Positions 16,928-25,781 of a DNA stretch of 53,989 nucleotides are shown here, in pieces. Every line of letters starts with the position of its first letter. Positions within the stretch are counted from its first letter, which is position 1. A program made the translations under genes and the position numbers. Source of the stretch: Pseudomonas fluorescens (GTDB lineage Bacteria; Pseudomonadota; Gammaproteobacteria; Pseudomonadales; Pseudomonadaceae); assembly GCF_005938625.1 (NCBI RefSeq), contig NZ_VCNJ01000070.1, positions 1-53,989 on the forward strand. Reading direction: 5' to 3'. The notes beneath the pieces were generated by a model that searched no databases, had not been told where the DNA came from, and saw only the letters and a program-made list of their open reading frames with translations.

Positions 16928-16958
16928 AAAGCCCACGGCGTGCCGTGGGCTTTGTTTT
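16928..16958 (+). terminator. Terminator/attenuator between braC and braD
   Basis: GCCCACGG-CGTG-CCGTGGGC followed by TTTGTTTT is a strong intrinsic terminator 27 nt past braC. Partial read-through is the usual way binding protein and permease levels are set apart. Confidence 0.85.
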
Positions 16959-17133
16959 ACGAATGTATGGGCCGCGCTGGCGTGATCCGCCAGTCTCCCC
17001 ACCTGAAAATCTCAAAACCGTCATCAGCGGTTCGCTGGCAAAACCCGGATTCGAAGTGGATAAAGATCCACGGGGCCGGGCGGGAAAATGACTCCACCAG
17101 TGAAATGCGTATCAGGTTTTTAGGAGCGTTGTA

Positions 17134-18057
17134 ATGCCTGACCTCTATCACTTCTTCCAGCAGCTGGTTAATGGTCTGACCATTGGCAGCACGTATGCCC
17201 TGATTGCCATCGGCTATACGATGGTTTACGGCATCATTGGAATGATCAACTTCGCCCACGGCGAGGTGTACATGATCGGTTCCTACGTGGCGTTCATCGC
17301 CATCGCCGGGCTGGCCATGATGGGAATCGACAACGTCCCGCTGTTGATGACCGCAGCCTTCATCGCGAGCATCGTTGTCACCAGTTCCTATGGTTACAGC
17401 ATCGAACGGATCGCCTACCGCCCCCTGCGCGGCAGCAACCGTCTGATCCCGCTGATCTCCGCCATCGGTATGTCGATCTTCCTGCAGAACACGGTTCTGC
17501 TGGCGCAAGACTCCAAGGACAAATCCATCCCCAACCTGATCCCCGGGAATATTTCCTTCGGGCCAGGTGGCGCACATGAAGTGCTGATTTCCTACATGCA
17601 AATCGTGGTGTTCGTGGTGACCCTGGTCGCCATGCTCGGCCTGACGCTGTTCATCTCCCGCTCTCGCCTGGGTCGCGCCTGCCGCGCCTGCGCCGAAGAC
17701 ATCAAGATGGCCAACCTGCTCGGCATCAACACCAACAACATCATCGCCCTGACCTTCGTCATTGGTGCTGCGCTGGCGGCCATCGCGGCCGTGCTGCTGA
17801 GCATGCAATACGGCGTGATCAACCCGAACGCCGGTTTCCTCGTCGGTCTCAAAGCCTTCACCGCAGCGGTACTCGGCGGCATCGGCAGCATCCCCGGCGC
17901 CATGCTCGGCGGGTTGGTGCTTGGGGTGGCGGAAGCGTTTGGCGCCGATATCTTCGGCGACCAGTACAAGGACGTCGTGGCTTTCGGCTTGTTGGTTCTG
18001 GTGCTGTTGTTCCGTCCGACCGGCATTCTGGGCCGTCCGGAGGTTGAGAAAGTATGA
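17134..18057 (+). CDS. braD: Branched-chain amino acid ABC transporter permease BraD (LivH)
   Basis: This 307-aa inner-membrane permease has about eight hydrophobic segments and the LivH-type signatures NGLTIGSTYALIAIGYTMVY and GMINFAHGEVYMIG near the N terminus. It pairs with BraE to form the channel. AGGAG lies 8 nt before the ATG. The stop overlaps the braE start by four bases (ATGA), so translation is coupled. The short hairpin GTGGAT-AAAG-ATCCAC at 17057-17072 lies in its leader. Confidence 0.96.
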   Translation: MPDLYHFFQQLVNGLTIGSTYALIAIGYTMVYGIIGMINFAHGEVYMIGSYVAFIAIAGLAMMGIDNVPLLMTAAFIASIVVTSSYGYSIERIAYRPLRGSNRLIPLISAIGMSIFLQNTVLLAQDSKDKSIPNLIPGNISFGPGGAHEVLISYMQIVVFVVTLVAMLGLTLFISRSRLGRACRACAEDIKMANLLGINTNNIIALTFVIGAALAAIAAVLLSMQYGVINPNAGFLVGLKAFTAAVLGGIGSIPGAMLGGLVLGVAEAFGADIFGDQYKDVVAFGLLVLVLLFRPTGILGRPEVEKV

Positions 18058-19310
18058 CTAGAAATCTTAAACAGGCGCTGTTCAGTGCCTTGCTGGTGTG
18101 GGCTGTGGCCTACCCGGTACTCGGTCTGAAACTGACCATCGTCGGCATCAACCTCGAAGTGCACAACACCAGCCCGATGATTCTGGCGACCATCGCCATC
18201 TGCTCGGTGCTGATGTTCCTGCGGGTGCTGTTCAACCAGCAGATCAGCAAGGCGTGGAAATCCTCGCCGGGTATGCCGTTGATCCCGGCCAAGGCCAGCA
18301 ACTTCCTGACCCTGCCGACCACGCAACGCTACTTCATCATTGCGCTGATCATCGGTGCCCTGGTGTGGCCGTTCTTCGGCTCGCGTGGCGCGGTGGACAT
18401 CGCGACGCTGATCCTGATCTACGTGATGCTTGGCCTCGGTCTGAACATCGTCGTTGGTCTGGCCGGTCTGCTCGACCTCGGTTACGTCGGCTTCTACGCC
18501 GTCGGCGCCTACAGCTACGCGCTGCTGTCGCACTACTACGGCTTGAGCTTCTGGATCTGCCTGCCGATTGCCGGCCTGATGGCGGCGACGTTCGGCTTCC
18601 TGCTGGGCTTCCCGGTGTTGCGTTTGCGCGGTGACTATCTGGCGATCGTGACCCTCGGCTTCGGCGAGATCATCCGTCTGTTCCTGCGTAACCTGACCGA
18701 CATCACTGGCGGTCCGAACGGCATCAGCAACATCGAGAAACCGACATTCTTCGGCCTGACCTTCGAGCGTAAAGCGGCGGAAGGCATGCAGACCTTCCAC
18801 GAATACTTCGGCCTCGAATACAACTCGATCAACAAGGTAATTTTCCTTTACCTGGTTGCTCTGTTGCTGGCGCTGGCGGCGCTGTTCATCATCAACCGTC
18901 TGTTGCGCATGCCGATCGGCCGTGCGTGGGAAGCGCTGCGTGAAGATGAAATCGCCTGCCGGGCACTGGGTCTGAATCCGACGATCATCAAGCTGTCGGC
19001 GTTCACCCTCGGTGCGAGCTTCGCCGGTTTCGCCGGTAGCTTCTTCGCCGCCCGTCAGGGTCTGGTGACCCCGGAGTCGTTCACCTTCATCGAGTCGGCG
19101 ATCATCCTCGCCATCGTCGTGCTGGGGGGCATGGGCTCGCAGCTGGGTGTGATCCTGGCGGCCGTGGTGATGATCCTGTTGCCGGAAATGATGCGTGAGT
19201 TCAGCGAGTACCGCATGTTGATGTTCGGTGCGCTGATGGTGTTGATGATGATCTGGCGTCCACAAGGTCTGCTGCCGATGCAACGCCCACACATGGAGTT
19301 GCGAAAATGA
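18054..19310 (+). CDS. braE: Branched-chain amino acid ABC transporter permease BraE (LivM)
   Basis: The 418-aa permease has an N-terminal extension of two helices (DUF3382-like, usual for LivM in proteobacteria) before the core permease domain, which carries GLNIVVGLAGLLDLGYVGFYAVGAY and the EAA-like loop GRAWEALREDEIACRALGLNP. It forms the second half of the channel. Its start overlaps braD and its stop overlaps braF, each by ATGA. Confidence 0.96.
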   Translation: MTRNLKQALFSALLVWAVAYPVLGLKLTIVGINLEVHNTSPMILATIAICSVLMFLRVLFNQQISKAWKSSPGMPLIPAKASNFLTLPTTQRYFIIALIIGALVWPFFGSRGAVDIATLILIYVMLGLGLNIVVGLAGLLDLGYVGFYAVGAYSYALLSHYYGLSFWICLPIAGLMAATFGFLLGFPVLRLRGDYLAIVTLGFGEIIRLFLRNLTDITGGPNGISNIEKPTFFGLTFERKAAEGMQTFHEYFGLEYNSINKVIFLYLVALLLALAALFIINRLLRMPIGRAWEALREDEIACRALGLNPTIIKLSAFTLGASFAGFAGSFFAARQGLVTPESFTFIESAIILAIVVLGGMGSQLGVILAAVVMILLPEMMREFSEYRMLMFGALMVLMMIWRPQGLLPMQRPHMELRK

Positions 19311-20074
19311 GCCGCGAGATCTTGAAAGTTGAGAACCTGAGCATGCGCTTCGGCGGCTTGCTGGCGGTCAACGGCGTGGCCCTGACCGTCAAAGAGAAAC
19401 AAGTGGTTGCACTGATCGGGCCGAACGGCGCCGGCAAGACCACCGTGTTCAACTGCCTGACCGGTTTCTATCAGCCAACCGGCGGCAGCATCTTGCTGGA
19501 CGGCGAGCCGATTCAAGGCCTGCCGGGCCACAAGATCGCCCTCAAAGGCGTGGTGCGCACCTTCCAGAACGTGCGCCTGTTCAAGGACATGACGGCGGTA
19601 GAGAACCTGTTGATCGCCCAGCACCGTCACTTGAACACGAACTTTCTGGCTGGTCTGTTCAAGACCCCGGCGTTCCGCAAAAGCGAACGCGAGGCCATGG
19701 AATTCGCCGAATACTGGCTGGAAAAGGTCAACCTCAAAGAGTTCGCCAACCGTACCGCCGGCACCCTGGCCTACGGTCAGCAACGGCGTCTGGAAATCGC
19801 TCGCTGCATGATGACCCGTCCACGGATCCTCATGCTCGACGAACCGGCTGCCGGCCTCAATCCGAAGGAAACCGAAGACCTCAAGGCGCTGATCAGCGTG
19901 CTGCGTGAAGAGCACAACGTCACCGTGCTGCTGATCGAACACGACATGAAACTGGTCATGAGCATTTCCGACCACATCGTCGTGATCAACCAGGGCACGC
20001 CTCTGGCTGACGGCACGCCGGAGCAGATCCGCGACAATCCTGAAGTGATCAAAGCCTATCTGGGGGAAGCGTAA
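19307..20074 (+). CDS. braF: Branched-chain amino acid ABC transporter ATPase BraF (LivG)
   Basis: This 255-aa cytoplasmic ATPase has Walker A GPNGAGKTT (about 40-48), the signature TLAYGQQRRLEIARCM, Walker B ILMLDEPAAGL and the switch histidine in IEHDMKLV. It powers import together with BraG. The last codon is followed directly by the braG start, so they form one transcript. Confidence 0.96.
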   Translation: MSREILKVENLSMRFGGLLAVNGVALTVKEKQVVALIGPNGAGKTTVFNCLTGFYQPTGGSILLDGEPIQGLPGHKIALKGVVRTFQNVRLFKDMTAVENLLIAQHRHLNTNFLAGLFKTPAFRKSEREAMEFAEYWLEKVNLKEFANRTAGTLAYGQQRRLEIARCMMTRPRILMLDEPAAGLNPKETEDLKALISVLREEHNVTVLLIEHDMKLVMSISDHIVVINQGTPLADGTPEQIRDNPEVIKAYLGEA

Positions 20075-20776
20075 ATGCTGCAGTTCGAAAACGTTTCCAC
20101 CTTCTACGGCAAGATCCAGGCCCTGCACAGCGTCAACGTCGAAGTCCGTCAGGGCGAGATCGTGACCCTGATCGGCGCCAACGGTGCCGGCAAGTCGACG
20201 CTGCTGATGACGCTTTGCGGTTCGCCGCAGGCGCACAGCGGCAGCATCCGCTACATGGGTGAGGAACTGGTCGGCCAGGACTCGTCGCAGATCATGCGCA
20301 AGAGCATTGCGGTGGTGCCGGAAGGTCGTCGGGTGTTTGCCCGCCTGACCGTTGAAGAAAACCTCTCGATGGGCGGTTTCTTCACCGACAAGGGCGATTA
20401 TCAGGAGCAAATGGACAAGGTCCTCGGCCTGTTCCCGCGCCTGAAAGAACGCTTCAACCAGCGCGGCGGCACCATGTCCGGCGGCGAACAGCAAATGCTC
20501 GCCATCGGCCGTGCACTGATGAGCAAGCCGAAACTGCTGCTGCTCGACGAGCCGTCGCTGGGCCTGGCACCGATCATCATCCAGCAGATTTTCGACATCA
20601 TCGAAATGCTGCGCAAGGACGGTGTGACGGTGTTCCTGGTCGAGCAGAACGCCAACCAGGCGCTGAAAATCGCTGACCGCGCTTACGTTCTGGAGAACGG
20701 CCGTGTGGTCATGCAAGGCACCGGTGAAGCGCTGCTGACCGACCCGAAAGTACGCGAGGCGTACCTAGGCGGTTGA
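20075..20776 (+). CDS. braG: Branched-chain amino acid ABC transporter ATPase BraG (LivF)
   Basis: The 233-aa protein is the second ATPase subunit, with Walker A GANGAGKST, signature TMSGGEQQMLAIGRAL, Walker B LLLLDEPSLGLAP and EQNANQAL at the switch region, as in LivF. It begins one base after the braF stop. A strong terminator follows 18 nt downstream, closing the operon. Confidence 0.96.
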   Translation: MLQFENVSTFYGKIQALHSVNVEVRQGEIVTLIGANGAGKSTLLMTLCGSPQAHSGSIRYMGEELVGQDSSQIMRKSIAVVPEGRRVFARLTVEENLSMGGFFTDKGDYQEQMDKVLGLFPRLKERFNQRGGTMSGGEQQMLAIGRALMSKPKLLLLDEPSLGLAPIIIQQIFDIIEMLRKDGVTVFLVEQNANQALKIADRAYVLENGRVVMQGTGEALLTDPKVREAYLGG

Positions 20777-20793
20777 TGCATGTCGCCAAACAG

Positions 20794-20819
20794 AAAAACG
20801 GCCTTCGGGCCGTTTTTTT
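20794..20819 (+). terminator. bra operon terminator
   Basis: AAAAACGGCC-TTCG-GGCCGTTTTTTT has a tetraloop stem extended by A-T pairs, so it could stop transcription in both directions. Confidence 0.92.
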
Positions 20820-20838
20820 ATGCCTGCGAAATCCCCCT

Positions 20839-20921
20839 GTAGGAGCTGCCGAAGGCTGCGATCTTTTGATCTTGATCTTAAAAACAAAGATCAAAAGATC
20901 GCAGCCTTCGGCAGCTCCTAC
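20839..20921. repeat. REP-type inverted pair, family A (copy 3)
   Basis: Two perfect 29-nt arms around a 25-nt AT-rich spacer that itself contains GATCTTGATC. It lies between the convergent bra operon and the DUF2599 genes. Confidence 0.88.
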
Positions 20922-20934
20922 ACGGGATGTATTG

Positions 20935-22170
20935 TCAGTACGGGTTGCAGTGTTGGGCTACAGCGGTGGCCTGATCGACATACGGACGTGCCGGCTCAAG
21001 GTTCCACTCTGGCTTGTTGCGCACAGGCTTGCCCTCGTAGGTCGCCGCCAGATGGCAGACCATCTGCCGACGCAGTGACCCGCCATTGACGCTGTACTGC
21101 CGCCATTGCTGATCGTCCTTGTGCTTGTTGTACAACTCGGCAAACATCCGGTCGGTCTGGTCATCCTTGATCGCGCGCCCGCAAGCGGTCGGCACCACCG
21201 ACAGCGACCAGGTGTTCGGCCCCAGTTTCGGATCGGGGCGTTGTACCCAGGTGCTCGACTCGATGTACTTCTCACAGAACTGCGTCGGCGCCGGTGCGCT
21301 TTGTACGCAAGAGAAGGTGGCCTTGGCGGTCGGGGTTCGCGGGAAATCGATCTTGACGATGTTGCGGTCCTTGCCGGTCTTCGCCTTGTAGTCGCGCTGA
21401 TTGGCCATGGCATCGTTCAAGCCGCGCTGGTCACTGTAGAAAAACGCCAGAATCGGCAGTTCATCGGTTTTCGGATTACCCAGTCGCAGTTCTGTCTGGG
21501 TTTGAAACTCGCGACTGTTGATGACTTTGCGCGCGCCCATGAAGTTGCGAAAGGCGTCGACCCGCTCCTTGCTGCTCATCGGATTGCGCATATTGAAGCC
21601 ACACTGCAACTGGTCCTGTTGCCGATTGTTGTTGTACTGGGTGAAGTGCGCGACCCAGGCATTCGGATTGCTGATCGGCGGTTTCATGGCTTGGCAAACC
21701 GCTTCTGAAGCCGTGGTGTTTTTGTTGTCGCCGCACCCCCGGTCATTGCGATAGTCGGTCCAGGCGTCATTGGGAAAGGCGCAGTACACGTGCACCGGCG
21801 TCTCGGGGTCGCGAATCAGATCCCTTGGCGTAATGAGGTAGCCATTCTGCGTGCTCATGCCGGGGTCTTCATAGCTGATGCCATCGGCGCGCATATACGA
21901 GGCGGCAAACGTTCCCAGCTCCACAGCTTTCGGGCTGGGATTCCACACATCCCATTTTTGCCCCTTCGCCGGGTCCGCCCGATGCGTGCCCCGCACCAGC
22001 AACCCGGAACAGTCTGACGCGGGATCCTGCCCGCAACTGTCGACGGTCTTGTTGTACAACGTTTCGACCTTTTTCAGCGTCTCGTCACATGACTCCGCAT
22101 AAGCCCAGGTGGCCTGCACCAGCAGGGGCAACATCAGCAATGGCGCGATCCTGTTCAACCGTTTTTTCAT
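20935..22170 (-). CDS. Secreted DUF2599 / halovibrin-like protein (second of a pair)
   Basis: The 411-aa protein has a Sec signal peptide (MKKRLNRIAPLLMLPLL to WAYA, cleavage near 26) and about a dozen cysteines, consistent with a disulfide-bonded secreted protein. The C-terminal WNLEPARP...HCNPY matches my memory of DUF2599. The N-terminal CSGLLVRGTHRADPAKG and the general pattern recall Vibrio fischeri halovibrins, secreted NAD-degrading or ADP-ribosylating enzymes; this is from memory and unproven. The start is taken at 22170, where AGGAG has a 9-nt spacing; the ATG at 22179 abuts AGGAG and is unlikely. It follows its paralogue by 33 bp, so they form an operon. Confidence 0.72.
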   Translation of the reverse strand: MKKRLNRIAPLLMLPLLVQATWAYAESCDETLKKVETLYNKTVDSCGQDPASDCSGLLVRGTHRADPAKGQKWDVWNPSPKAVELGTFAASYMRADGISYEDPGMSTQNGYLITPRDLIRDPETPVHVYCAFPNDAWTDYRNDRGCGDNKNTTASEAVCQAMKPPISNPNAWVAHFTQYNNNRQQDQLQCGFNMRNPMSSKERVDAFRNFMGARKVINSREFQTQTELRLGNPKTDELPILAFFYSDQRGLNDAMANQRDYKAKTGKDRNIVKIDFPRTPTAKATFSCVQSAPAPTQFCEKYIESSTWVQRPDPKLGPNTWSLSVVPTACGRAIKDDQTDRMFAELYNKHKDDQQWRQYSVNGGSLRRQMVCHLAATYEGKPVRNKPEWNLEPARPYVDQATAVAQHCNPY

Positions 22171-22203
22171 GGCTTGCATCTCCTTGATTAGCCAAACACA
22201 CCT

Positions 22204-23595
22204 TCAACGCGGGACCGGATTGCAGCCCGCCGCCCGAGTCTCGCTGTCCGACAAGCCCGGGCGAAACGGCTCGAGATTCCATGGCGTCTTGGCGCGGTAA
22301 TTGACCAGGACGCAACTCAATTGCTGACGCATGCTGCCGACGGATTTTTCATTGTCGCGCCAGTTGCTGTCGGCCCCTTTGAGGGCGAACAACTGATCGT
22401 ACAAAACCCCGAGTTGCTCGTTGGGCAAGGCGCGGCCGGCTGCCGTGGGGACGACGCTCAAGCTCCACTCATCCTTGCGTGTGCCCGGGTCGTAACGTTT
22501 TATCCAACTGGCTGAGGCGATGTAGTTGGGCGCAGGCGCGACGGGCGTCGGCTGTGCACCGCCCACCACCATCGGCTCTATCGCCTGATCAGCGGCGACA
22601 TAACTGAAGCGCTGCTCGGGCGGCTTGGTGAAATCCAGGCGCAGGATCGGCACGCTGTAACCCTGTGCGTGGAGTTTCTTCTGAAAGTTGCGTGCACTGT
22701 TCAAACCGTTCTCCGGTTTCGGTGGCGCCTGATCACCGCGCGTAGCGAAGTTCTGCGTGCTGTTGACGTTGTAGATGAAGGCATCGATGTACTTCATGTT
22801 TTCGCTGCCATCGTTGGTCGACGTGGCGTTCTTCAACATGAACTCATTGACCTGGGCACTGAAGGCGAAAGGGTCCTTGTTGGTGGTGTTCGGCCGTGAC
22901 TCGTGAACCCGGATCATCGCTTTCCAGTCGCTGGGTTTTTCCGCGTTCCACGAGCACTGGCCATATTGGATCGGCCCCTTCATCAACCCGGTGTATTTCT
23001 GCGTCCACTGCTCGGCGGTATTGACCCCGGCTTCGGCGCAGGTGCCATAGGCCAGCGCGGCATTGCGATTGTTCATCGCACCCTGGGCCGCGCGCGGCGG
23101 CTCACGGCTGTCGAAGAAACCGCAGCCATACCACTTGCGCTCGGGCCCGGTGCCGCCGTCGAAGGCGTAGATGCACGTAAATCCCTGCTCCTTGACCGGC
23201 AGCTTCATAGCCGCCGCATCGGTGGGGGTGCGCAGAATGAAACCCGCCGGGTGAATAAGAATTCGCGTGCTCAGATCCTTGCGGATCCACGAGTAGGACG
23301 TCGCGCCAATCTTGATCGCGTACGGGCTGTAATCCCAGGGATTGAAGGGCCCGTCGTTGACCATGCGCAAGGTCACGCCACTGCAATAGTAGAGGCCGCG
23401 CGCGGCACCGGTGTCGGGTTCCTGGCAAGCGTCTTTGAGGGTGTTGTAGTTGAGGTTGATGCGCTTGAGGGTGTCCTGCGGATCGGAAACTGTCTGCGCA
23501 GCCACCGAACTGAACCACAAGGGAAATGCGCAAGCCAGGGCAAAAGATAAAGTCCGGCGCGATAGCACAGCGGAGTCTGAGCGATCCTTTTTCAT
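22204..23595 (-). CDS. Secreted DUF2599 / halovibrin-like protein (first of a pair)
   Basis: The 463-aa product begins MKKDRSDSAVLSRRTLSFAL with an N-terminal signal peptide ending near VAAQ. It is a diverged paralogue of the next gene: both share YNTLKDAC/YNKTVDSC near the start, the block WSLSVVPTA.GRA, a WR...S(M/L)R(Q/R)Q segment and the end WNLEPFRP...CNP. AGGA lies 13 nt before the ATG at 23595; the frame runs on upstream without a ribosome site. It faces away from the bufferin operon across 215 bp, so the two units may share control. Role unknown; host- or competitor-directed secretion is plausible. Confidence 0.72.
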   Translation of the reverse strand: MKKDRSDSAVLSRRTLSFALACAFPLWFSSVAAQTVSDPQDTLKRINLNYNTLKDACQEPDTGAARGLYYCSGVTLRMVNDGPFNPWDYSPYAIKIGATSYSWIRKDLSTRILIHPAGFILRTPTDAAAMKLPVKEQGFTCIYAFDGGTGPERKWYGCGFFDSREPPRAAQGAMNNRNAALAYGTCAEAGVNTAEQWTQKYTGLMKGPIQYGQCSWNAEKPSDWKAMIRVHESRPNTTNKDPFAFSAQVNEFMLKNATSTNDGSENMKYIDAFIYNVNSTQNFATRGDQAPPKPENGLNSARNFQKKLHAQGYSVPILRLDFTKPPEQRFSYVAADQAIEPMVVGGAQPTPVAPAPNYIASASWIKRYDPGTRKDEWSLSVVPTAAGRALPNEQLGVLYDQLFALKGADSNWRDNEKSVGSMRQQLSCVLVNYRAKTPWNLEPFRPGLSDSETRAAGCNPVPR

Positions 23596-23724
23596 GAGAT
23601 ACCGTCCTGGTAAATCGGCCCGGGCAAAGAGGCCTTCGAGTTGACTATAGAACAGCCTCGGCAGTCCGGAGGGATAGAACACAAAGTCAGCCTGCAGGTT
23701 ATTCAAAAATAATTTGAGCATCGC

Positions 23725-23754
23725 TGTAACGCATCGCAGTGGGCTTTCTCTAGT
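23725..23754 (+). promoter_or_regulatory. Weak ECF-type promoter candidate for the bufferin operon
   Basis: TGTAACG at 23725-23731 has the look of an ECF sigma -35 element, with CTCTAG 16 bp further on. Bufferin operons elsewhere are controlled by ECF factors (from memory, SigF in Caulobacter). No sigma or anti-sigma gene lies here, and the -10 match is poor. Confidence 0.25.
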
Positions 23755-23810
23755 GGGATAAGCAAGCACAAACCGCTTGTAAAAACCCTGACCAAGACTG
23801 GAGAAACATC

Positions 23811-24113
23811 ATGACTGCTACCACTCGCACCCTGTCCGCCACTGCCCTGGTTCTGGCCCTCGGTTCTGCCCTGAGCATCGCCGCCGTCTCCACCGCCCAC
23901 GCCGCCGACGACATGGAAAAATGCTTCGGCGTCGCCATGAAAGGTCACAACGATTGCGCAGCAGGCGCAGGCACGACCTGTGCCGGCACCGCGAAAATGG
24001 ACTACCAGGCCAACGCCTGGAAACTCGTTCCGAAGGGCACCTGCGCTACCACTGAAAGCAAAACCTCGCCGACCGGTTTCGGTCAGATGGAAGCCTTCAA
24101 AGCCAAGTCCTGA
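23811..24113 (+). CDS. bufA1: Bufferin precursor, BufA1 family (DUF2282)
   Basis: The 100-aa precursor has a Sec signal peptide ending STAHA (cleavage after 31) and a mature peptide with exactly four Cys at 38, 49, 57 and 78, in the DUF2282 frame EKCFGVAMKGHNDCAAG, TTCAGTAKMDYQ, VPKGTC. Bufferins are exported peptides whose central cysteines are converted by an MNIO enzyme to copper-binding thiooxazoles, protecting the periplasm from excess copper. GGAGA precedes the ATG. The MNIO gene follows within 25 bp, and the partner and DoxX genes overlap it in turn, as in described bufferin operons. Confidence 0.88.
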   Translation: MTATTRTLSATALVLALGSALSIAAVSTAHAADDMEKCFGVAMKGHNDCAAGAGTTCAGTAKMDYQANAWKLVPKGTCATTESKTSPTGFGQMEAFKAKS

Positions 24114-24138
24114 TCGTTGGCCTGCCTGAGTGACGATC

Positions 24139-25026
24139 ATGCTCACAATCAATGACCATGCCCCCTCCTGCACTCAGGCAGCCCTTTTCGGGCTCCCGCC
24201 CCGTGCGGGGCTGGGGCTCAAGACCGGGCACTTTCGTGAAGTGCTCGGCTCACAACCGGACATTGGCTTCTTCGAAGTGCACGCCGAAAACTACATGGTG
24301 GCCGGCGGTCCGTTTCATCATTTTCTCGGTTTGATCCGCGAGCAGTATCCGCTGTCGTTGCACGGTGTCGGCTTGTCCATCGGTGCTGAAGGGCCACTGG
24401 ATAAACAACATCTTCAACGCCTTGCCGAGCTGATTCGGCGCTATCAACCGCAAGCCTTTTCCGAACATCTGGCCTGGTCGAGCCATGGCCCGGTGTTTCT
24501 CAATGATCTGTTACCGCTGGCCTATGACACGCCGACGTTGAATCGCGTCTGCGAGCATATCGATCAAGTGCAGAACACGCTCAAACGGCCAATGCTGCTG
24601 GAGAATCCGGCGACTTATCTGGCGTTTCAGCGCTCGACCCTCGATGAGGCAGATTTCATCGCCGAGGTCATCCGCCGCAGCGGTTGTGGCCTGCTGCTGG
24701 ACGTCAACAATGTCTACGTTTCTTGCGTGAACCATCAGCGTGATCCGCTGGCGTATCTCGATGCGTTGCCATTACACACGGTGGGTGAAATTCATCTGGC
24801 CGGGTATGCCGAAGATTGCGACAACCTCGGTGACCGTTTGCTGATAGATGATCACGGCGCGCCGATCGATCAAAACGTCTGGGGTTTGTACCGGCAAGTG
24901 CTGCAACGCGTCGGCCCGGTGGCGACGTTGATCGAGCGCGACAATCAAGTGCCGGCGTTTGCGGTGCTGCTGGCGGAAGCTCAGCAGGCTGATGCGTTTT
25001 TGCGTGATGCCGGAGGCCGCGCATGA
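24139..25026 (+). CDS. bufB: MNIO-family enzyme BufB (DUF692)
   Basis: This 295-aa TIM-barrel multinuclear iron oxidase modifies precursor cysteines. Family motifs appear in order: FFEVHAENYM (about 44-53), LHGVGLSIGAEG, SEHLAWS (108-114), LLENPATYL, LLLDVNNVYVS (185-195) and GEIHLAGYAED, supplying the His, Glu and Asp that hold two or three iron ions. The ATG at 24139 is chosen; a GTG at 24130 in frame is possible, and neither has a strong ribosome site. The end overlaps bufC by ATGA. Substrate assignment to the upstream BufA1 peptide rests on gene order. Confidence 0.88.
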   Translation: MLTINDHAPSCTQAALFGLPPRAGLGLKTGHFREVLGSQPDIGFFEVHAENYMVAGGPFHHFLGLIREQYPLSLHGVGLSIGAEGPLDKQHLQRLAELIRRYQPQAFSEHLAWSSHGPVFLNDLLPLAYDTPTLNRVCEHIDQVQNTLKRPMLLENPATYLAFQRSTLDEADFIAEVIRRSGCGLLLDVNNVYVSCVNHQRDPLAYLDALPLHTVGEIHLAGYAEDCDNLGDRLLIDDHGAPIDQNVWGLYRQVLQRVGPVATLIERDNQVPAFAVLLAEAQQADAFLRDAGGRA

Positions 25027-25781
25027 GCAGCCAACGCGCTTTTGCTGCCGCGCTCATCGACACGCGACTGCCCTGCCCCGAAGGTCTGTGCAGTACCAAC
25101 GGTGCTGATCCGGCGAGCCGCTTCGCGGTGTATCGCAACAACGTGCAGGGTTCGCTGATCAATGCGTTGAGTGACGGTTATCCGGTGGTTGCGCAATTGG
25201 TCGGCGATGAATTCTTCCGCGCCATGGCGGCTATTTTCGTCCAGCAGCAGCCGCCGCAGAGTCCGTTGATGAATCGCTACGGCGAGGCATTTGCGGACTT
25301 CATTGCAGCGTTTGAACCGGCCGGCAGAGTGCCTTATCTGGCAGATGTGGCGCGCCTTGAGCACCTGCGCACCCTCGCCTACCACGCGGCCGACGCCCTT
25401 CCCGTGCGTCCGGAAAAGATCACGGCAGCACTGGCTGATGCGCAAACGCTAAGTGAGCTGCGCCTCGACCTTCATCCCTCCCTTCACCTGCTCGACTCAG
25501 CCTATGCCGTAGTCGCGATCTGGGGCGCACATCAACACGACTCGACGCTGGAGGGGATCGACGTCAACCAAAGGCAACACGCGCTGGTGTTGCGCAATGA
25601 CCTGGACGTCGAAGTGTTTGCCCTCGACCCCGGCGCCAGCACGTTTATCCGCAACCTGATCGATGGACAGCCACTGCTGGCAGCGGCTGAACACAGCCCT
25701 GAATTCGACCTCGCTCAAACCCTCGGCTTACTGTTCGCGCGCAACGCCATTACCCACTTGAATAACAAGGAACTGCCATGA
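25023..25781 (+). CDS. bufC: Bufferin maturation partner BufC (DUF2063)
   Basis: The 252-aa protein has the DUF2063 N-terminal domain (helical, with FAVYRNNVQGSLINALSDGYPVVAQLVGDEFF at about 38-70) and a C-terminal domain of mixed fold. DUF2063 proteins act as the recognition partner that delivers the precursor peptide to the MNIO enzyme. It overlaps bufB upstream and the DoxX gene downstream by four bases each, so all are translated as one unit. Confidence 0.86.
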   Translation: MSSQRAFAAALIDTRLPCPEGLCSTNGADPASRFAVYRNNVQGSLINALSDGYPVVAQLVGDEFFRAMAAIFVQQQPPQSPLMNRYGEAFADFIAAFEPAGRVPYLADVARLEHLRTLAYHAADALPVRPEKITAALADAQTLSELRLDLHPSLHLLDSAYAVVAIWGAHQHDSTLEGIDVNQRQHALVLRNDLDVEVFALDPGASTFIRNLIDGQPLLAAAEHSPEFDLAQTLGLLFARNAITHLNNKELP

